Origin: DATFXF01 sp035258565
Lineage (GTDB): Bacteria > Acidobacteriota > Terriglobia > Acidiferrales > UBA7541
Assembly: GCA_035258565.1 (NCBI GenBank)
Contig: DATFXF010000301.1
Span: 1 to 25,182 of the forward strand
Direction: 5' to 3'
DNA length: 25,182 bases
Both the position numbers and the translations under genes were made by a program. Shown here in pieces: positions 13,852 to 22,499 of this stretch (the stretch's first letter is position 1; the number at the start of each line of letters is the position of its first letter). Under the pieces are notes generated by a model that was given only the letters and a program-made list of their open reading frames with translations, ran no database searches and was not told the DNA's origin.

Positions 13852-16322
13852 TCTTTGCGCACGGCGATGCCCATCCGCGGCTCCACGAGTTCGAGGACTT
13901 CCGTGGTGGCGCAGACTTCGTAGTAGGCCCGCGCAGCTGCGCTGCCAATTCTGCCGTCCGGCAGCAAATGCCGCACGAACCCCTTGCGGACGACGATGGG
14001 CTCAATCGTTTCGCCGACGAGCACTTCACCGAAGTAGAGGCAGACGTTCTCGCGGCCCCACGGCATTATGCACCGCGTTTCGACCGGGGTCATGGAAATC
14101 TCCTCGAACAGCTTGGCAAAGCCATCTTCGTTCAGCTCGATGCCGTTTAGGTTGAAGCGAATCAAGAACTCGTCGGCCTCCTCTTCCGAACTGCCTTTCA
14201 TGGGCGTCTGGAAGAGGAACATCTTGAAGAGTGAGGGGTTCTGTGCCAGCAGCCGCCGCGCGACCTTGGAGCAGCTCGAAAGCCGATCGGAAAGGTTGAG
14301 AGCGCGCGAGATCATGATCCGAGAATCGCTGTCCATCCAGTAGGTTGGCGGGGAATTCTGGAAGGCGATGCCCAGCCCGAGCTCAAGCGCTGGAAGCTCG
14401 CTTGATTCCGCCCGGGTGTTATATGCGCGAGAGACCGTCAGAATGTGCCGCGCCAGGGCGCAGGCCTTGGCCACCGGGCGCTGGTGCGAGCGGTTCGACT
14501 CGCTTTCAAAGATCGCCAATACGATCGCATCGCCTTCGATGAAGACCTTTGCGGCGTCAAATCGCTCGAGGATACGCTTCAGCGGCTCATAGAGGTGTAG
14601 ACTGAAATGGGACGCGGGATTGAGCCCGCGCGCCAGCAGGTCCTGGGTGATCTTCGTGGACCCGCGGACGTCCGCCTTGATCACCGTGTGCGAGATCACG
14701 CGGTCTTCAGTGGGCCGCGCCTCATCCGGCAACAGGAACTCATAGAGACTGCGGTTCAACCGGGAGAGCTCGCGCGTTTTTTCTGTCCGAATCAGATTGA
14801 TGCGCTCCATCACCGCGGTGATCTTCTGGTAGTTTCGGAGATCGCGGCGCAGCCGCATGAAATCTTCCCCAAAGCAGGTGGCCAGCGACCGGGCCTGCTC
14901 GCGCGGATAGCGGCGCAGCCTCTTGGCCAACTCCTCGATCCGCTGGAACGAGAATCTCCGCGCCGGAAACTGTTTCAGGATGTCTTCGACGAGCCTCAGT
15001 TCTTCCTGGGAGACGAGTGCCATGCGCAGCTGCTGGAGATGGACTGGCGGACAATAGTCGCGATAGAGATTTCGCAGCTCGTAGCTGGCTAGGACATGGA
15101 CCAGGAGATTGCGCTTTTCGAGCTCGCTGATCCACTCGTCCAGGAGTTGGGCGCGCACCTCCGGCGTGCCGCCCGGTTCGTCGGAGGCGCTTGAATCGAA
15201 CAGCCTTCGGGCGTTCTCCGGCTGATTCAGGTAGTCGCCCAGGCGGCTGTTGTATTCTTCGCCTAGAAAGTCGGCTTTGCGTTGGGCGGCTTCTAGCTGC
15301 GGCCCCAGGATCTCGAGTCTTTCCTGGAGATGCCGTCGGCGCATCTCAAGTTCGGCGACGGTGGCGCGCAGCGCGTCCCGGTCCGAACGCCCCAGAACGC
15401 GTGAGAAGAGGTTCTCGCCGCGCTCGAGCCGCCGTGCGGCGACATCGCGCTCCTCTTCCAGGCGTGCAAGCTCGATCCGCGTGCCGAGGGCAGTCTCCAC
15501 GAGCTCCTCATGGACCTTCTGAGCCGTCGTCAGCTCGCCGTCCTGGTCACCGGCCAGAACGAATTCGCGAAGAAAATCCTCGAACAGCGCATTAATGGTC
15601 TCGAAACGGTAAATGTCACGCGGGTAATTGCCGAGCAGGACGTACTGCTCAAGATTGAGCGTGTCGTCCCCTCCGCCTTCGACGAAGAGCAGGGGGTTCT
15701 TGAGCAGGTCGTAGGTTTCGCTCGATTCTTCGCCGAAAAGGGCGCGCCTCGCCTTCCCCAGGATGCTCTCCTCCAAATCACTCAGAATCTGGTAGATGTG
15801 CTGGCCAACCTGGCGGAAGATGTTGCGGCGATCGGCCTGGAGCTCGGCCAGGCGTGCCTTCAGGACGTGTGCCTGCTCGCTGCGTTCGAAATGCTCGCCG
15901 CGGCTCCGGATCCACTCCTTGCCCTCGAGTAGCAGATCCGAAAATTGGCTGCTAATTTCCTGCGTGAGGAGCTTCAACACGGAAAGCCGCAGAAGAAGAT
16001 CGAGCTCGATATTCTTTTCGAATTTCGCTCGCGTCAGCGAGGCCTGCAAGAGCTCCACCAGGAGCTTCCGGAAGCTGCCCGTCTCCGGACTCTTGAATGG
16101 CCGCCGGCCCATTCCGGCCGATTGCGTCAGGCCCGAGGTTTGCCGAATCAGGTCAAAGAGGAACGACCGGCTAAAATCCACAAACCGGGGGCTCAGGAAG
16201 ACATCGTAGTGGATGTTGTCAACACCGACGGCCAGCTTGCTGAGTTGGAGATCGACCGTATAGACCTTCAGGTCGACCCTGGCGGGACGACGCGGAATAA
16301 GCGTGAGTGAACCGCTGGCCAT
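13848..16322 (-). CDS. Class III nucleotidyl cyclase-domain protein with long helical N-terminal region
   Basis: An 824-residue protein without signal peptide or membrane helices. Residues 1-540 are mostly charged helix, with coiled-coil-like runs at about 145-190, 265-300 and 318-350. Residues about 543-700 form a class III adenylate/guanylate cyclase-like domain. Asp551 (VIKADVRGST) and Asp598 (FIEGDAIVLAIFE) are the metal ligands, and Asn676 and Arg680 (ALNLSDRL) match the transition-state pair. The adenine-selecting Lys usually found just before the GD motif is not evident, so the nucleotide is uncertain. About 120 residues follow the domain, possibly a small sensory or dimer module. ATG 16322 was chosen because regular sequence begins there; the open frame extends far upstream but only as antisense-like noise across tsaE and nnr. 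No ribosome site is obvious. Confidence 0.75.
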   Translation of the reverse strand: MASGSLTLIPRRPARVDLKVYTVDLQLSKLAVGVDNIHYDVFLSPRFVDFSRSFLFDLIRQTSGLTQSAGMGRRPFKSPETGSFRKLLVELLQASLTRAKFEKNIELDLLLRLSVLKLLTQEISSQFSDLLLEGKEWIRSRGEHFERSEQAHVLKARLAELQADRRNIFRQVGQHIYQILSDLEESILGKARRALFGEESSETYDLLKNPLLFVEGGGDDTLNLEQYVLLGNYPRDIYRFETINALFEDFLREFVLAGDQDGELTTAQKVHEELVETALGTRIELARLEEERDVAARRLERGENLFSRVLGRSDRDALRATVAELEMRRRHLQERLEILGPQLEAAQRKADFLGEEYNSRLGDYLNQPENARRLFDSSASDEPGGTPEVRAQLLDEWISELEKRNLLVHVLASYELRNLYRDYCPPVHLQQLRMALVSQEELRLVEDILKQFPARRFSFQRIEELAKRLRRYPREQARSLATCFGEDFMRLRRDLRNYQKITAVMERINLIRTEKTRELSRLNRSLYEFLLPDEARPTEDRVISHTVIKADVRGSTKITQDLLARGLNPASHFSLHLYEPLKRILERFDAAKVFIEGDAIVLAIFESESNRSHQRPVAKACALARHILTVSRAYNTRAESSELPALELGLGIAFQNSPPTYWMDSDSRIMISRALNLSDRLSSCSKVARRLLAQNPSLFKMFLFQTPMKGSSEEEADEFLIRFNLNGIELNEDGFAKLFEEISMTPVETRCIMPWGRENVCLYFGEVLVGETIEPIVVRKGFVRHLLPDGRIGSAAARAYYEVCATTEVLELVEPRMGIAVRKD

Positions 16323-16443
16323 CGGCGCGGCGCTGGAACCTCTTCTCTCACTGTAGCAAACGCCCATGGGCAAACAAGCCGGAGAACCCAACCCGTTAAC
16401 AGCCTGATGAGTTTCGTGACTGGGAGAGCGCGGAGGGGAGCCC

Positions 16444-16947
16444 TTATTGCTGCCGGCGCGAGTCCACAATGGTGATGCGCCGGCTGTCGCCTTCGAGATG
16501 TTCCAGGCGGATCTCGATCGAAGGCCAGTCGGTGCGCAACGAAAAGCGCTCCGACCACTCCACGACGACCACGGCCGACTCGGCCAGGACGTCTTCGAGG
16601 GCCAGGGTCTCCAGGGCCCGGAAGTCCTCCACGCGGTAGAGATCCACGTGGTACACCTTGCCATGGTTGTGAAACACGTGCACGAGCGTGAAAGTCGGGC
16701 TGGTGACCTCCTCTTCTTCGCCGGCGCCCAAACCACTGATAATGCCTTTGGTGAGCGTCGTCTTGCCCGTGCCCAATTCGCCCGAGAGCAGGATGACCAC
16801 CGGCGGCTTGAGCTCGCGGGCCAGTTCCCTGCCCTTCTCAATCGTCTCCTCAGGCGAGTGCGAGATGAATTCGCTACGCGTAATGTTCCCACTCCGACCG
16901 AACGCGCTCGAACGCCTGCGGAATCGCGGCGACCAAGTCCGAGGCAA
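16444..16947 (-). CDS. tsaE: tRNA threonylcarbamoyladenosine biosynthesis ATPase TsaE
   Basis: A 167-residue P-loop ATPase that drives the TsaB-TsaD-TsaE complex making t6A at position 37 of ANN-decoding tRNAs. The Walker A motif is GELGTGKTT (about residues 56-64), followed by the family signatures SPTFTLVHVFHNHGKVYHVD, LYRVE and the Asp/Glu-rich VVVVEWSERF. The start is uncertain: the only ordinary start before the conserved part is TTG 16947, which overlaps the end of nnr by 74 bases. An ATT at 16884, preceded by GGAGTGG, would give the more usual N-terminus. Overlap with nnr indicates a shared transcript; yjeF/nnr-tsaE pairing is widespread in bacteria. Confidence 0.92.
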   Translation of the reverse strand: MPRTWSPRFRRRSSAFGRSGNITRSEFISHSPEETIEKGRELARELKPPVVILLSGELGTGKTTLTKGIISGLGAGEEEEVTSPTFTLVHVFHNHGKVYHVDLYRVEDFRALETLALEDVLAESAVVVVEWSERFSLRTDWPSIEIRLEHLEGDSRRITIVDSRRQQ

Positions 16948-18466
16948 TCATCGGCGCCTCGCCGACACGCTCCCGGGCGAGGTCGCCCGCCTGCCCGTGC
17001 AGATAAACGCCAAATCCCAGGACTCTTTCCCACTGCTCCGTTCCAAATTGCGCGGTCAGCCCCGCCAGCATTCCGGTCAGTACATCCCCGGTGCCGCCGG
17101 TGGCCATGCCCGGGTTTCCGGTGGAATTGATGAACGCGCGACCCTCGGGCGTGGCGATGATCGTGCGATAGCCCTTCAGAACCACATGGGCGCGCCAACG
17201 CGCCGCGGCTCCGAACGCGGTGTCCAGGCGGTTCGCCTGGACCTCCTGGGCCGTGCGGCCCAGCAGCCTGGCCATCTCGCCTGGGTGCGGCGTGACGGCC
17301 AGTACGGAAGCTTTGCGTCTGCCGAGTTCGTCCGCCCGGCCGGCGAAAGCATTCAAGCCGTCGGCATCCAGAATTACAGGCAGAGTGCAATCGGCCAGGA
17401 TGGTGCGCACGAATTGCTCGGTCTCCTGGTGCGTGGAGAGCCCCGGGCCCGCGGCCAGAACACTCTTGCCCTTGAGCAACCCGGCAAACCGCCCGTAGTC
17501 AAGGTTGCGCAAACTGATGCTGCCCGCCTCAGTGCCCAGGAGTGGCGCGGTCATCATCTCCGGCAAGCCGGAGGCCACGATGGGCAGCACATCGTCGGGG
17601 GTAGCCACGGTAACCAGGCCTACACCCACCCGCAGCGCTCCCGAGGCAGCCAGCACCGCCGCGCCGGTCTTGCCGCGCGAACCGGCGACGATCAGCACGT
17701 GGCCATAATCGCCCTTATGTGCATCCAGGCGGCGTCGCAGCGGCAGGGAGCGGAACTCGCCGGGCTCAAGCCAGTGCAGCTTGAGCTGTACGTCCTCGTC
17801 GAGCAGCTTCCGCGGCGTGCCGATGTCACGCACAACCAGCTTGCCCACATCCCGGGCGTTTGGAGAAACAAGTTGTCCTACCTTTGGCGCCGTGAAGGTC
17901 ACCGTAAAGTCGGCGCGGACGACGGGCCCGCTGGTGCTGCTCGCGTCTGACGGCAAACCGGAGGGCGTATCTACGGAAACCACGATGGTGTGCGCTGGGC
18001 GCTGATTCACGTCCTCGATCACGGCTCTGAGCAAGCCTTCGACCGGGCCGCTCAGGCCGGTGCCGAGCAGCGCGTCCCCGATGAGATCCACTTGGCCCAG
18101 GGCCCCGCGGCTCGATTCCCATTCGGCCGCGCTGGTGACCACCCGTAGGTCGCCCTGGAGTTGGCGCCAACGCTCCAGCTGGATGGCCGCGTCTCCGCGC
18201 ATGGCCTCTGGCGTCGCGAAGAGAAAAACAGACGGATTCAATCCGAGCCGCTTGAGCTGGCGTGCCACGACGAGCCCATCGCCGCCATTGTTTCCCTTGC
18301 CGCAAAGAATGACAACGCGGCGATTGGAGAGATCTCGAAACTGCTCCTGGAGGAAAGCGACGACGCTCGCGCCAGCATTCTCCATCAATTGCAGGCTGGG
18401 GATGCCAAAGCGCTCGGTGGTCAGCCGATCTGCTTCGCGCATCTGAGCTGCGGTGAGGACCTTCAT
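16874..18466 (-). CDS. nnr: Bifunctional NAD(P)H-hydrate repair enzyme (epimerase + ADP-dependent dehydratase)
   Basis: A 530-residue fusion that repairs damaged NADH/NADPH hydrates: the N-terminal YjeF_N epimerase interconverts the R and S forms, and the C-terminal ribokinase-like domain dehydrates the S form. N-terminal signatures are MKVLTAAQMREADRLTTERF and GKGNNGGDGLVVARQL (about 55-70). C-terminal signatures are GSRGKTGAAVLAASGALR, LDADGLNAFAG, VTPHPGEMARLLG and the nucleotide-site NPGMATGGTGDVLTG. ATG 18466 is preceded by GAAGGG at good spacing; the open frame reaches to 18577 but the extra part is not protein-like. It overlaps tsaE downstream. Length and motifs are complete. Confidence 0.95.
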   Translation of the reverse strand: MKVLTAAQMREADRLTTERFGIPSLQLMENAGASVVAFLQEQFRDLSNRRVVILCGKGNNGGDGLVVARQLKRLGLNPSVFLFATPEAMRGDAAIQLERWRQLQGDLRVVTSAAEWESSRGALGQVDLIGDALLGTGLSGPVEGLLRAVIEDVNQRPAHTIVVSVDTPSGLPSDASSTSGPVVRADFTVTFTAPKVGQLVSPNARDVGKLVVRDIGTPRKLLDEDVQLKLHWLEPGEFRSLPLRRRLDAHKGDYGHVLIVAGSRGKTGAAVLAASGALRVGVGLVTVATPDDVLPIVASGLPEMMTAPLLGTEAGSISLRNLDYGRFAGLLKGKSVLAAGPGLSTHQETEQFVRTILADCTLPVILDADGLNAFAGRADELGRRKASVLAVTPHPGEMARLLGRTAQEVQANRLDTAFGAAARWRAHVVLKGYRTIIATPEGRAFINSTGNPGMATGGTGDVLTGMLAGLTAQFGTEQWERVLGFGVYLHGQAGDLARERVGEAPMIASDLVAAIPQAFERVRSEWEHYA

Positions 18467-18730
18467 GCGCCCTTCGCTTTGGACAGTGTTTTGTGTCCGA
18501 GAGGTCTCGCGAACTACCTGCGGAGTCGCCCCCGCACCGCTAGGGAAATCAGTCACCTTGCTCGATCCGCCGAGCAATCGCTGCGCGTGCCAGCAGCCGC
18601 CGGGGCAGCAGCGGTTGCCACCCGATGCCTACGAGGCGCCCGGTGCCCGGCGCTGTTCGTTTGGCCGGGTGACCTGCCCACAAAAGCGAGCTAGTATATC
18701 TGAACCTTCTCTTCGCTCGGAAAAGCTCCG
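18467..18730. other. Gap between the phosphatase and nnr genes
   Basis: This 264-base gap has no supported gene. On the minus strand a -10-like TATACT lies at 18698-18693 without a clear -35 partner at 17 bases. The GC-rich leader that follows (about 18520-18670) has several possible stems. I could not match it to a known riboswitch or small RNA. It probably contains the nnr promoter. Confidence 0.35.
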
Positions 18731-20731
18731 CTACTCAAGCCGTGCAACGATGACCGTCATGTCGTCGGCCTGTTCGGGCGAGCCAGCCCACTCTTCGGCC
18801 GCAACCATCAGCGCGTTGGCAATGGCGCGCGGCGTCTCGCCACGATGCCGCAGGGTGACCTCGAGCAGCCGGCGGGTTCCGAACTCTTCACCATAGACGT
18901 TCTCGGGCTCGATCAATCCATCGCTATAGGCTACAAGCAGGCTGCCCGGTTCCGCCTGGATCGTGCCTTCTTCATAGAGACAATCGTCGAACAGGCCCAC
19001 CACCGTGCCGCCAAACTGCAGCTTGTTGGCTTCCTCGCCCACGATGTAGAGCGGTGGCAGATGGCCGGCATTCGTATAGCGCAGCGTGCGCGTGGAGGTC
19101 TCGTAGACGGCGTAGAACAGCGTGGCGTAGCGATCCTCCGAAGTGTTGTGATACAGGTGGCGGTTCAGCCGCGCCACCAGTTCTGCAGTGTTCTGCCCGG
19201 AGGCCCCGTCGAAGAGCGCCTGACTTCGCAGCGCCGCCTGGAGGCTGGCCATCAGCAGCGCAGCTGAGATGCCCTTCCCGCTGATGTCGGCGATTGCGAT
19301 CCCCAGCCGCGTCGGTCCCAGGCGAATGAAGTCGTAATAATCGCCGCTGACCATTCGCGCAGCGCGGCAGATGGCCTCGAGTTGGATGCCCGGCAGTGAC
19401 GGCACCTGCTGTGGGAAGAGTTGCTCCTGCACCTCGCGCGCAATGGAGAGCTCGTTCTCAAGCCGCTGCCGCTTGCGCTGCTCCTCGATCAGCGAGCTGA
19501 TCGAGCTGGTCATGGTATTGAAAGATTCTGCGAGCACGCCGAGTTGGTCCTGCCGTTCAACGCGCACGCGATGTGTGAAGTCGCCTGCCTGGATGTAGTG
19601 CGTCGCCCGGTAGAGATCCGCGACCGCCTGCGTGATCGTCCGGGTTAGCACCACGCCGGTCACAAGTGCGGCGACCTCGATCACCAGGAACACCACCCCG
19701 ATGGCGATCAGCACGGTCACGGTGGCGCCCCCGATCTCACCGAGCGAACTGAACAAACGCCGGTTCAGGCGCGAGGGCCGTGTCGAAAAAAAGGCCAACA
19801 CAGGAACAGTGGTCGTCTTACCCGCGGCATCGGAGAGCGTGGCTTCCAGCTTCGACACCCCGCTGACCTCGTAGTCAAACCAATTGGCCGGGGGCGGCAG
19901 CGCGCGGCCGCGCGTGGCCACCTGCCCCACGCGCACAAATTGTCGCTCCCCGATGCTGAAGACCGTGCCCCTCGGATCTTCCGGGGTGGCCAAGCGGGTG
20001 ATGGCTACCTGGATAGGGCCCACTTCCGGCACCAAGCTGTCCATCAAGTCCGGCGAGACGGGCAGCGAGGCGGACACCACGATCGGCCCCGCCAGAGTCG
20101 AGCGCACCTTGACCGCCCGGAGCCAGAGCTGGCCCCCTGCCTGCACGAGGCCCGCGAAATGACTGCCGGGCAGCACCGGCTGGCCAAGGAATTCCTGGCC
20201 CGTGCCAAGCTCCATGTGCAGACCCGGCAGATCTTCGCTCGTTCGGGCGGCCAGCGCGGCCATTCGCGTCGCTGGGGCGATCGAGAGCGGCCGCTCGGAA
20301 GAAAGCGCCGCCTCGGTGGCCAGCGAAGCGCCCACCACATCGGCCGTCGCTGCCACCTTCTCGATCCTTTTCTGGAAGTCGTCGTACACCAGGTAGGCTC
20401 CGAGCTGCCAATAGAGGATATAGGCCGAAAGCGCCGCCATCGCCGCGAGGAGAAGCACGGGTACAACGGCGATGAGCACATAGGCCACGATCAGGCGATT
20501 GCGCAGGCTCCAGAGCAGGCGGATGCGGACCCAGCCCAGCAGGCGAAACAACAAATAGACGAGCGCCAGAAAGAACAAGAAGCCGATCAGGCCTGCGCCA
20601 GGAACTTCTTTGCGAAAGGACCCCAGCAGTAAGGTCAGCGTGTAGAGGACAGCCACGGCCAGGGCGACCCGATCGAGCCAGGTCAGTCCGCGCCAGAAAG
20701 AGCGCACACCACTACTGCCGTTGCCGAACAT
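18731..20731 (-). CDS. Membrane-bound SpoIIE/RsbU-type PP2C serine phosphatase with HAMP domain
   Basis: A 666-residue receptor-phosphatase. Three hydrophobic helices lie at about 21-37, 46-66 and 79-110. A probable extracytoplasmic sensor region of about 220 residues follows, then a fourth helix (334-361), a HAMP domain (about 362-415), a short coiled linker, and a SpoIIE-type PP2C phosphatase (about 440-666). Phosphatase metal ligands are visible in SGDYYDF (Asp464), ADISGKG (Asp482), YSDGLIE (Asp604) and QADDMT (Asp656/657). Relatives dephosphorylate anti-anti-sigma (STAS) factors in partner-switching pathways. No STAS or RsbW-like gene is nearby, so its partner is elsewhere. ATG 20731 lacks a strong ribosome site. 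It sits 126 bases after the permease gene. Confidence 0.9.
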   Translation of the reverse strand: MFGNGSSGVRSFWRGLTWLDRVALAVAVLYTLTLLLGSFRKEVPGAGLIGFLFFLALVYLLFRLLGWVRIRLLWSLRNRLIVAYVLIAVVPVLLLAAMAALSAYILYWQLGAYLVYDDFQKRIEKVAATADVVGASLATEAALSSERPLSIAPATRMAALAARTSEDLPGLHMELGTGQEFLGQPVLPGSHFAGLVQAGGQLWLRAVKVRSTLAGPIVVSASLPVSPDLMDSLVPEVGPIQVAITRLATPEDPRGTVFSIGERQFVRVGQVATRGRALPPPANWFDYEVSGVSKLEATLSDAAGKTTTVPVLAFFSTRPSRLNRRLFSSLGEIGGATVTVLIAIGVVFLVIEVAALVTGVVLTRTITQAVADLYRATHYIQAGDFTHRVRVERQDQLGVLAESFNTMTSSISSLIEEQRKRQRLENELSIAREVQEQLFPQQVPSLPGIQLEAICRAARMVSGDYYDFIRLGPTRLGIAIADISGKGISAALLMASLQAALRSQALFDGASGQNTAELVARLNRHLYHNTSEDRYATLFYAVYETSTRTLRYTNAGHLPPLYIVGEEANKLQFGGTVVGLFDDCLYEEGTIQAEPGSLLVAYSDGLIEPENVYGEEFGTRRLLEVTLRHRGETPRAIANALMVAAEEWAGSPEQADDMTVIVARLE

Positions 20732-20857
20732 GAAGTTTCGAAGAGGGTATCCGCCTGATCTGTCTTAGCGAGCCGGCTCGAGAAGAATGCCCGCCTCATG
20801 CCCAGTCGGATGTGTGCCCCACCAGGGGAGTCCTCAACTGCCGCAAGGCACCAAACT

Positions 20858-22450
20858 CTATCGCGACGCCAATTTGCTGACGCGGCTGTGCTTGCGACTA
20901 TAGCTGAAGTAGATGACCAGCCCGATGATCAGCCAGATGATCAGCCGCGCCCAATTGATCCAACCGAGCTTGTACATCATGTAGCCGTTCACCAGGATCC
21001 CCAGGAGCGGAACCAAGGGGACCCACGGCGTGCGGAACGGGCGATGCTGTCCGGGATTCGTACGGCGCAGCACAATCACCGCGATGCATACCATAACGAA
21101 TGCCAGCAGAGTTCCGATATTCACCATCTTGCCGATGTCGTCGATGGGAGTTAGGCTGCCCACAATGGCTGCCAGCAGGCCAACCAGGATTGTGTTCTTG
21201 TAGGGGGTGCGAAACCTGGGATGGACGGCCGCGAAGAACCCCTTGGGCAGCAGGCCATCGTTGGCCATCGAGTAAAGTACTCGCGTCTGGCCTAGCAACA
21301 TCACCAACATCACGCTCGTGAGACCGGCAAGGGCGCCGAGCACAATCACGTGTGAGGCCGTCGTCAGGCCCCGATCCAGAAACGCCTTGGCAATGGGGGC
21401 TTCGATGTTGACATCGTTCCACGGGACCATGCCCGTCAGCACGCAGGCCACGAGAATGTAGAGCACGGTGCAGATCAGTAGCGAGGCGATGATGCCGATG
21501 GGCAAGTCTCGCTGCGGATGTCTGGCCTCCTGTGCCGTCGTGGAAACCGCGTCGAATCCGATATAGGCGAAAAAGATATAGGCGGCCCCCTCGCCAATTC
21601 CGGAGAAGCCGTGCGGCGCGAAAGAGGCCCAATCGTGCCCCCAATTCGACCGGTCGACGTACCTCATCCCCAACGCGATGACGAACAACACCACGGAAAG
21701 CTTCGTAATCACGATGGCCGCGTTGAAGTTTGCGCTTTCCTTGATGCCGATCACCAAGATGGCGGTGATGACCAGTGCAATCGTGAAGGCCGGCAGGTTG
21801 AAGCCGATCTCGTAGCCGAACAAGTGGGGCGCGCCAACCAGGTCGTGCGCGCGCTGCACCAGTTCGGCGGAATGCGCGCTGATGATCGAGTCCACCTTCT
21901 GGATAAACGCCTGCGTGCCTTCGACCAAGGTGGGATCCGAGGCACGCGCCATCTGCCGGGAAACAATTTTTTCGGCCACGCGCAGGGCGGTCCAGTGATC
22001 GTAGGCGAGCCACAGGGGGATGTTGATCTTGAAGATTTTCATGAACTCGATGAAATGGTTCGACCATCCCGAAGAGACCGTGCTGGCGCCCATGGCGTAC
22101 TCGAGTGTCAGGTCCCAGCCAATGATCCAGGCGAACAGCTCGCCGAGCGTTGCGTAAGCGTACGTGTAGGCGCTGCCGGCCAGGGGAATCATGGCGGCGA
22201 ATTCGGCATAACACAGCCCGGCAAATGCGCAGCCGAATCCGGAGAGCACGAAGGACAGCATCAATCCAGGCCCCGCGTAATGCGCACCGAGGCCAGACAA
22301 CACAAAGATGCCGGCGCCGATGATGGCGCCAATCCCCAGGGCGGTGAGAGAAACGGGTCCCAGGGCGCGCTTCAGTGTGTGCTCGCCCGACTCTTGCGCC
22401 TCCTGCAGGAGGAGTTCCATGGGCTTCCTTGCCAGCAGTGGAGTTCCCAT
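20858..22450 (-). CDS. APC-superfamily permease, cationic-amino-acid-transporter type
   Basis: A 530-residue inner-membrane permease resembling the CAT branch of the APC superfamily (YfnA-like). The TM1 substrate loop is IGAIIGAGIFVLSG, followed by PGLMLSFVLSGFGCAFAGLC and YAEFAAMIPLAGSAYTYAYA. A hydrophilic insert of about 80 residues between helices 4 and 5 (the region with RQMARASDPTLVEGTQAFIQ) is longer than in simple family members. The C-terminal half has YSMANDGLLPKGFFAAVHPR, FRTPYKNT and the RPFRTPWVPLVPLLG motif. ATG 22450 was chosen for the GGGAGAGATGG ribosome site; upstream sequence in frame is not protein-like. It follows another permease by 49 bases, so the two are probably co-transcribed. 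Substrate is inferred only at the level of amino acids. Confidence 0.9.
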   Translation of the reverse strand: MGTPLLARKPMELLLQEAQESGEHTLKRALGPVSLTALGIGAIIGAGIFVLSGLGAHYAGPGLMLSFVLSGFGCAFAGLCYAEFAAMIPLAGSAYTYAYATLGELFAWIIGWDLTLEYAMGASTVSSGWSNHFIEFMKIFKINIPLWLAYDHWTALRVAEKIVSRQMARASDPTLVEGTQAFIQKVDSIISAHSAELVQRAHDLVGAPHLFGYEIGFNLPAFTIALVITAILVIGIKESANFNAAIVITKLSVVLFVIALGMRYVDRSNWGHDWASFAPHGFSGIGEGAAYIFFAYIGFDAVSTTAQEARHPQRDLPIGIIASLLICTVLYILVACVLTGMVPWNDVNIEAPIAKAFLDRGLTTASHVIVLGALAGLTSVMLVMLLGQTRVLYSMANDGLLPKGFFAAVHPRFRTPYKNTILVGLLAAIVGSLTPIDDIGKMVNIGTLLAFVMVCIAVIVLRRTNPGQHRPFRTPWVPLVPLLGILVNGYMMYKLGWINWARLIIWLIIGLVIYFSYSRKHSRVSKLASR

Positions 22451-22499
22451 GCGCCATCTCTCCCTTGCGAAGTTTCCCGGTCGGTCTGACCGACCACGC

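Noticed and set aside
16323..17390. Open frame extending the cyclase-domain protein upstream to about 1,180 residues
   Set aside because: It runs through tsaE and the 3' half of nnr on the same strand in another frame, is full of Arg/Pro-rich noise, and lacks domain character; the real protein begins near 16322.
20898..22457. 519-codon frame inside the CAT-type permease gene
   Set aside because: It is a shifted-frame shadow of a clear membrane protein: Arg/His-rich with no hydrophobic helices.
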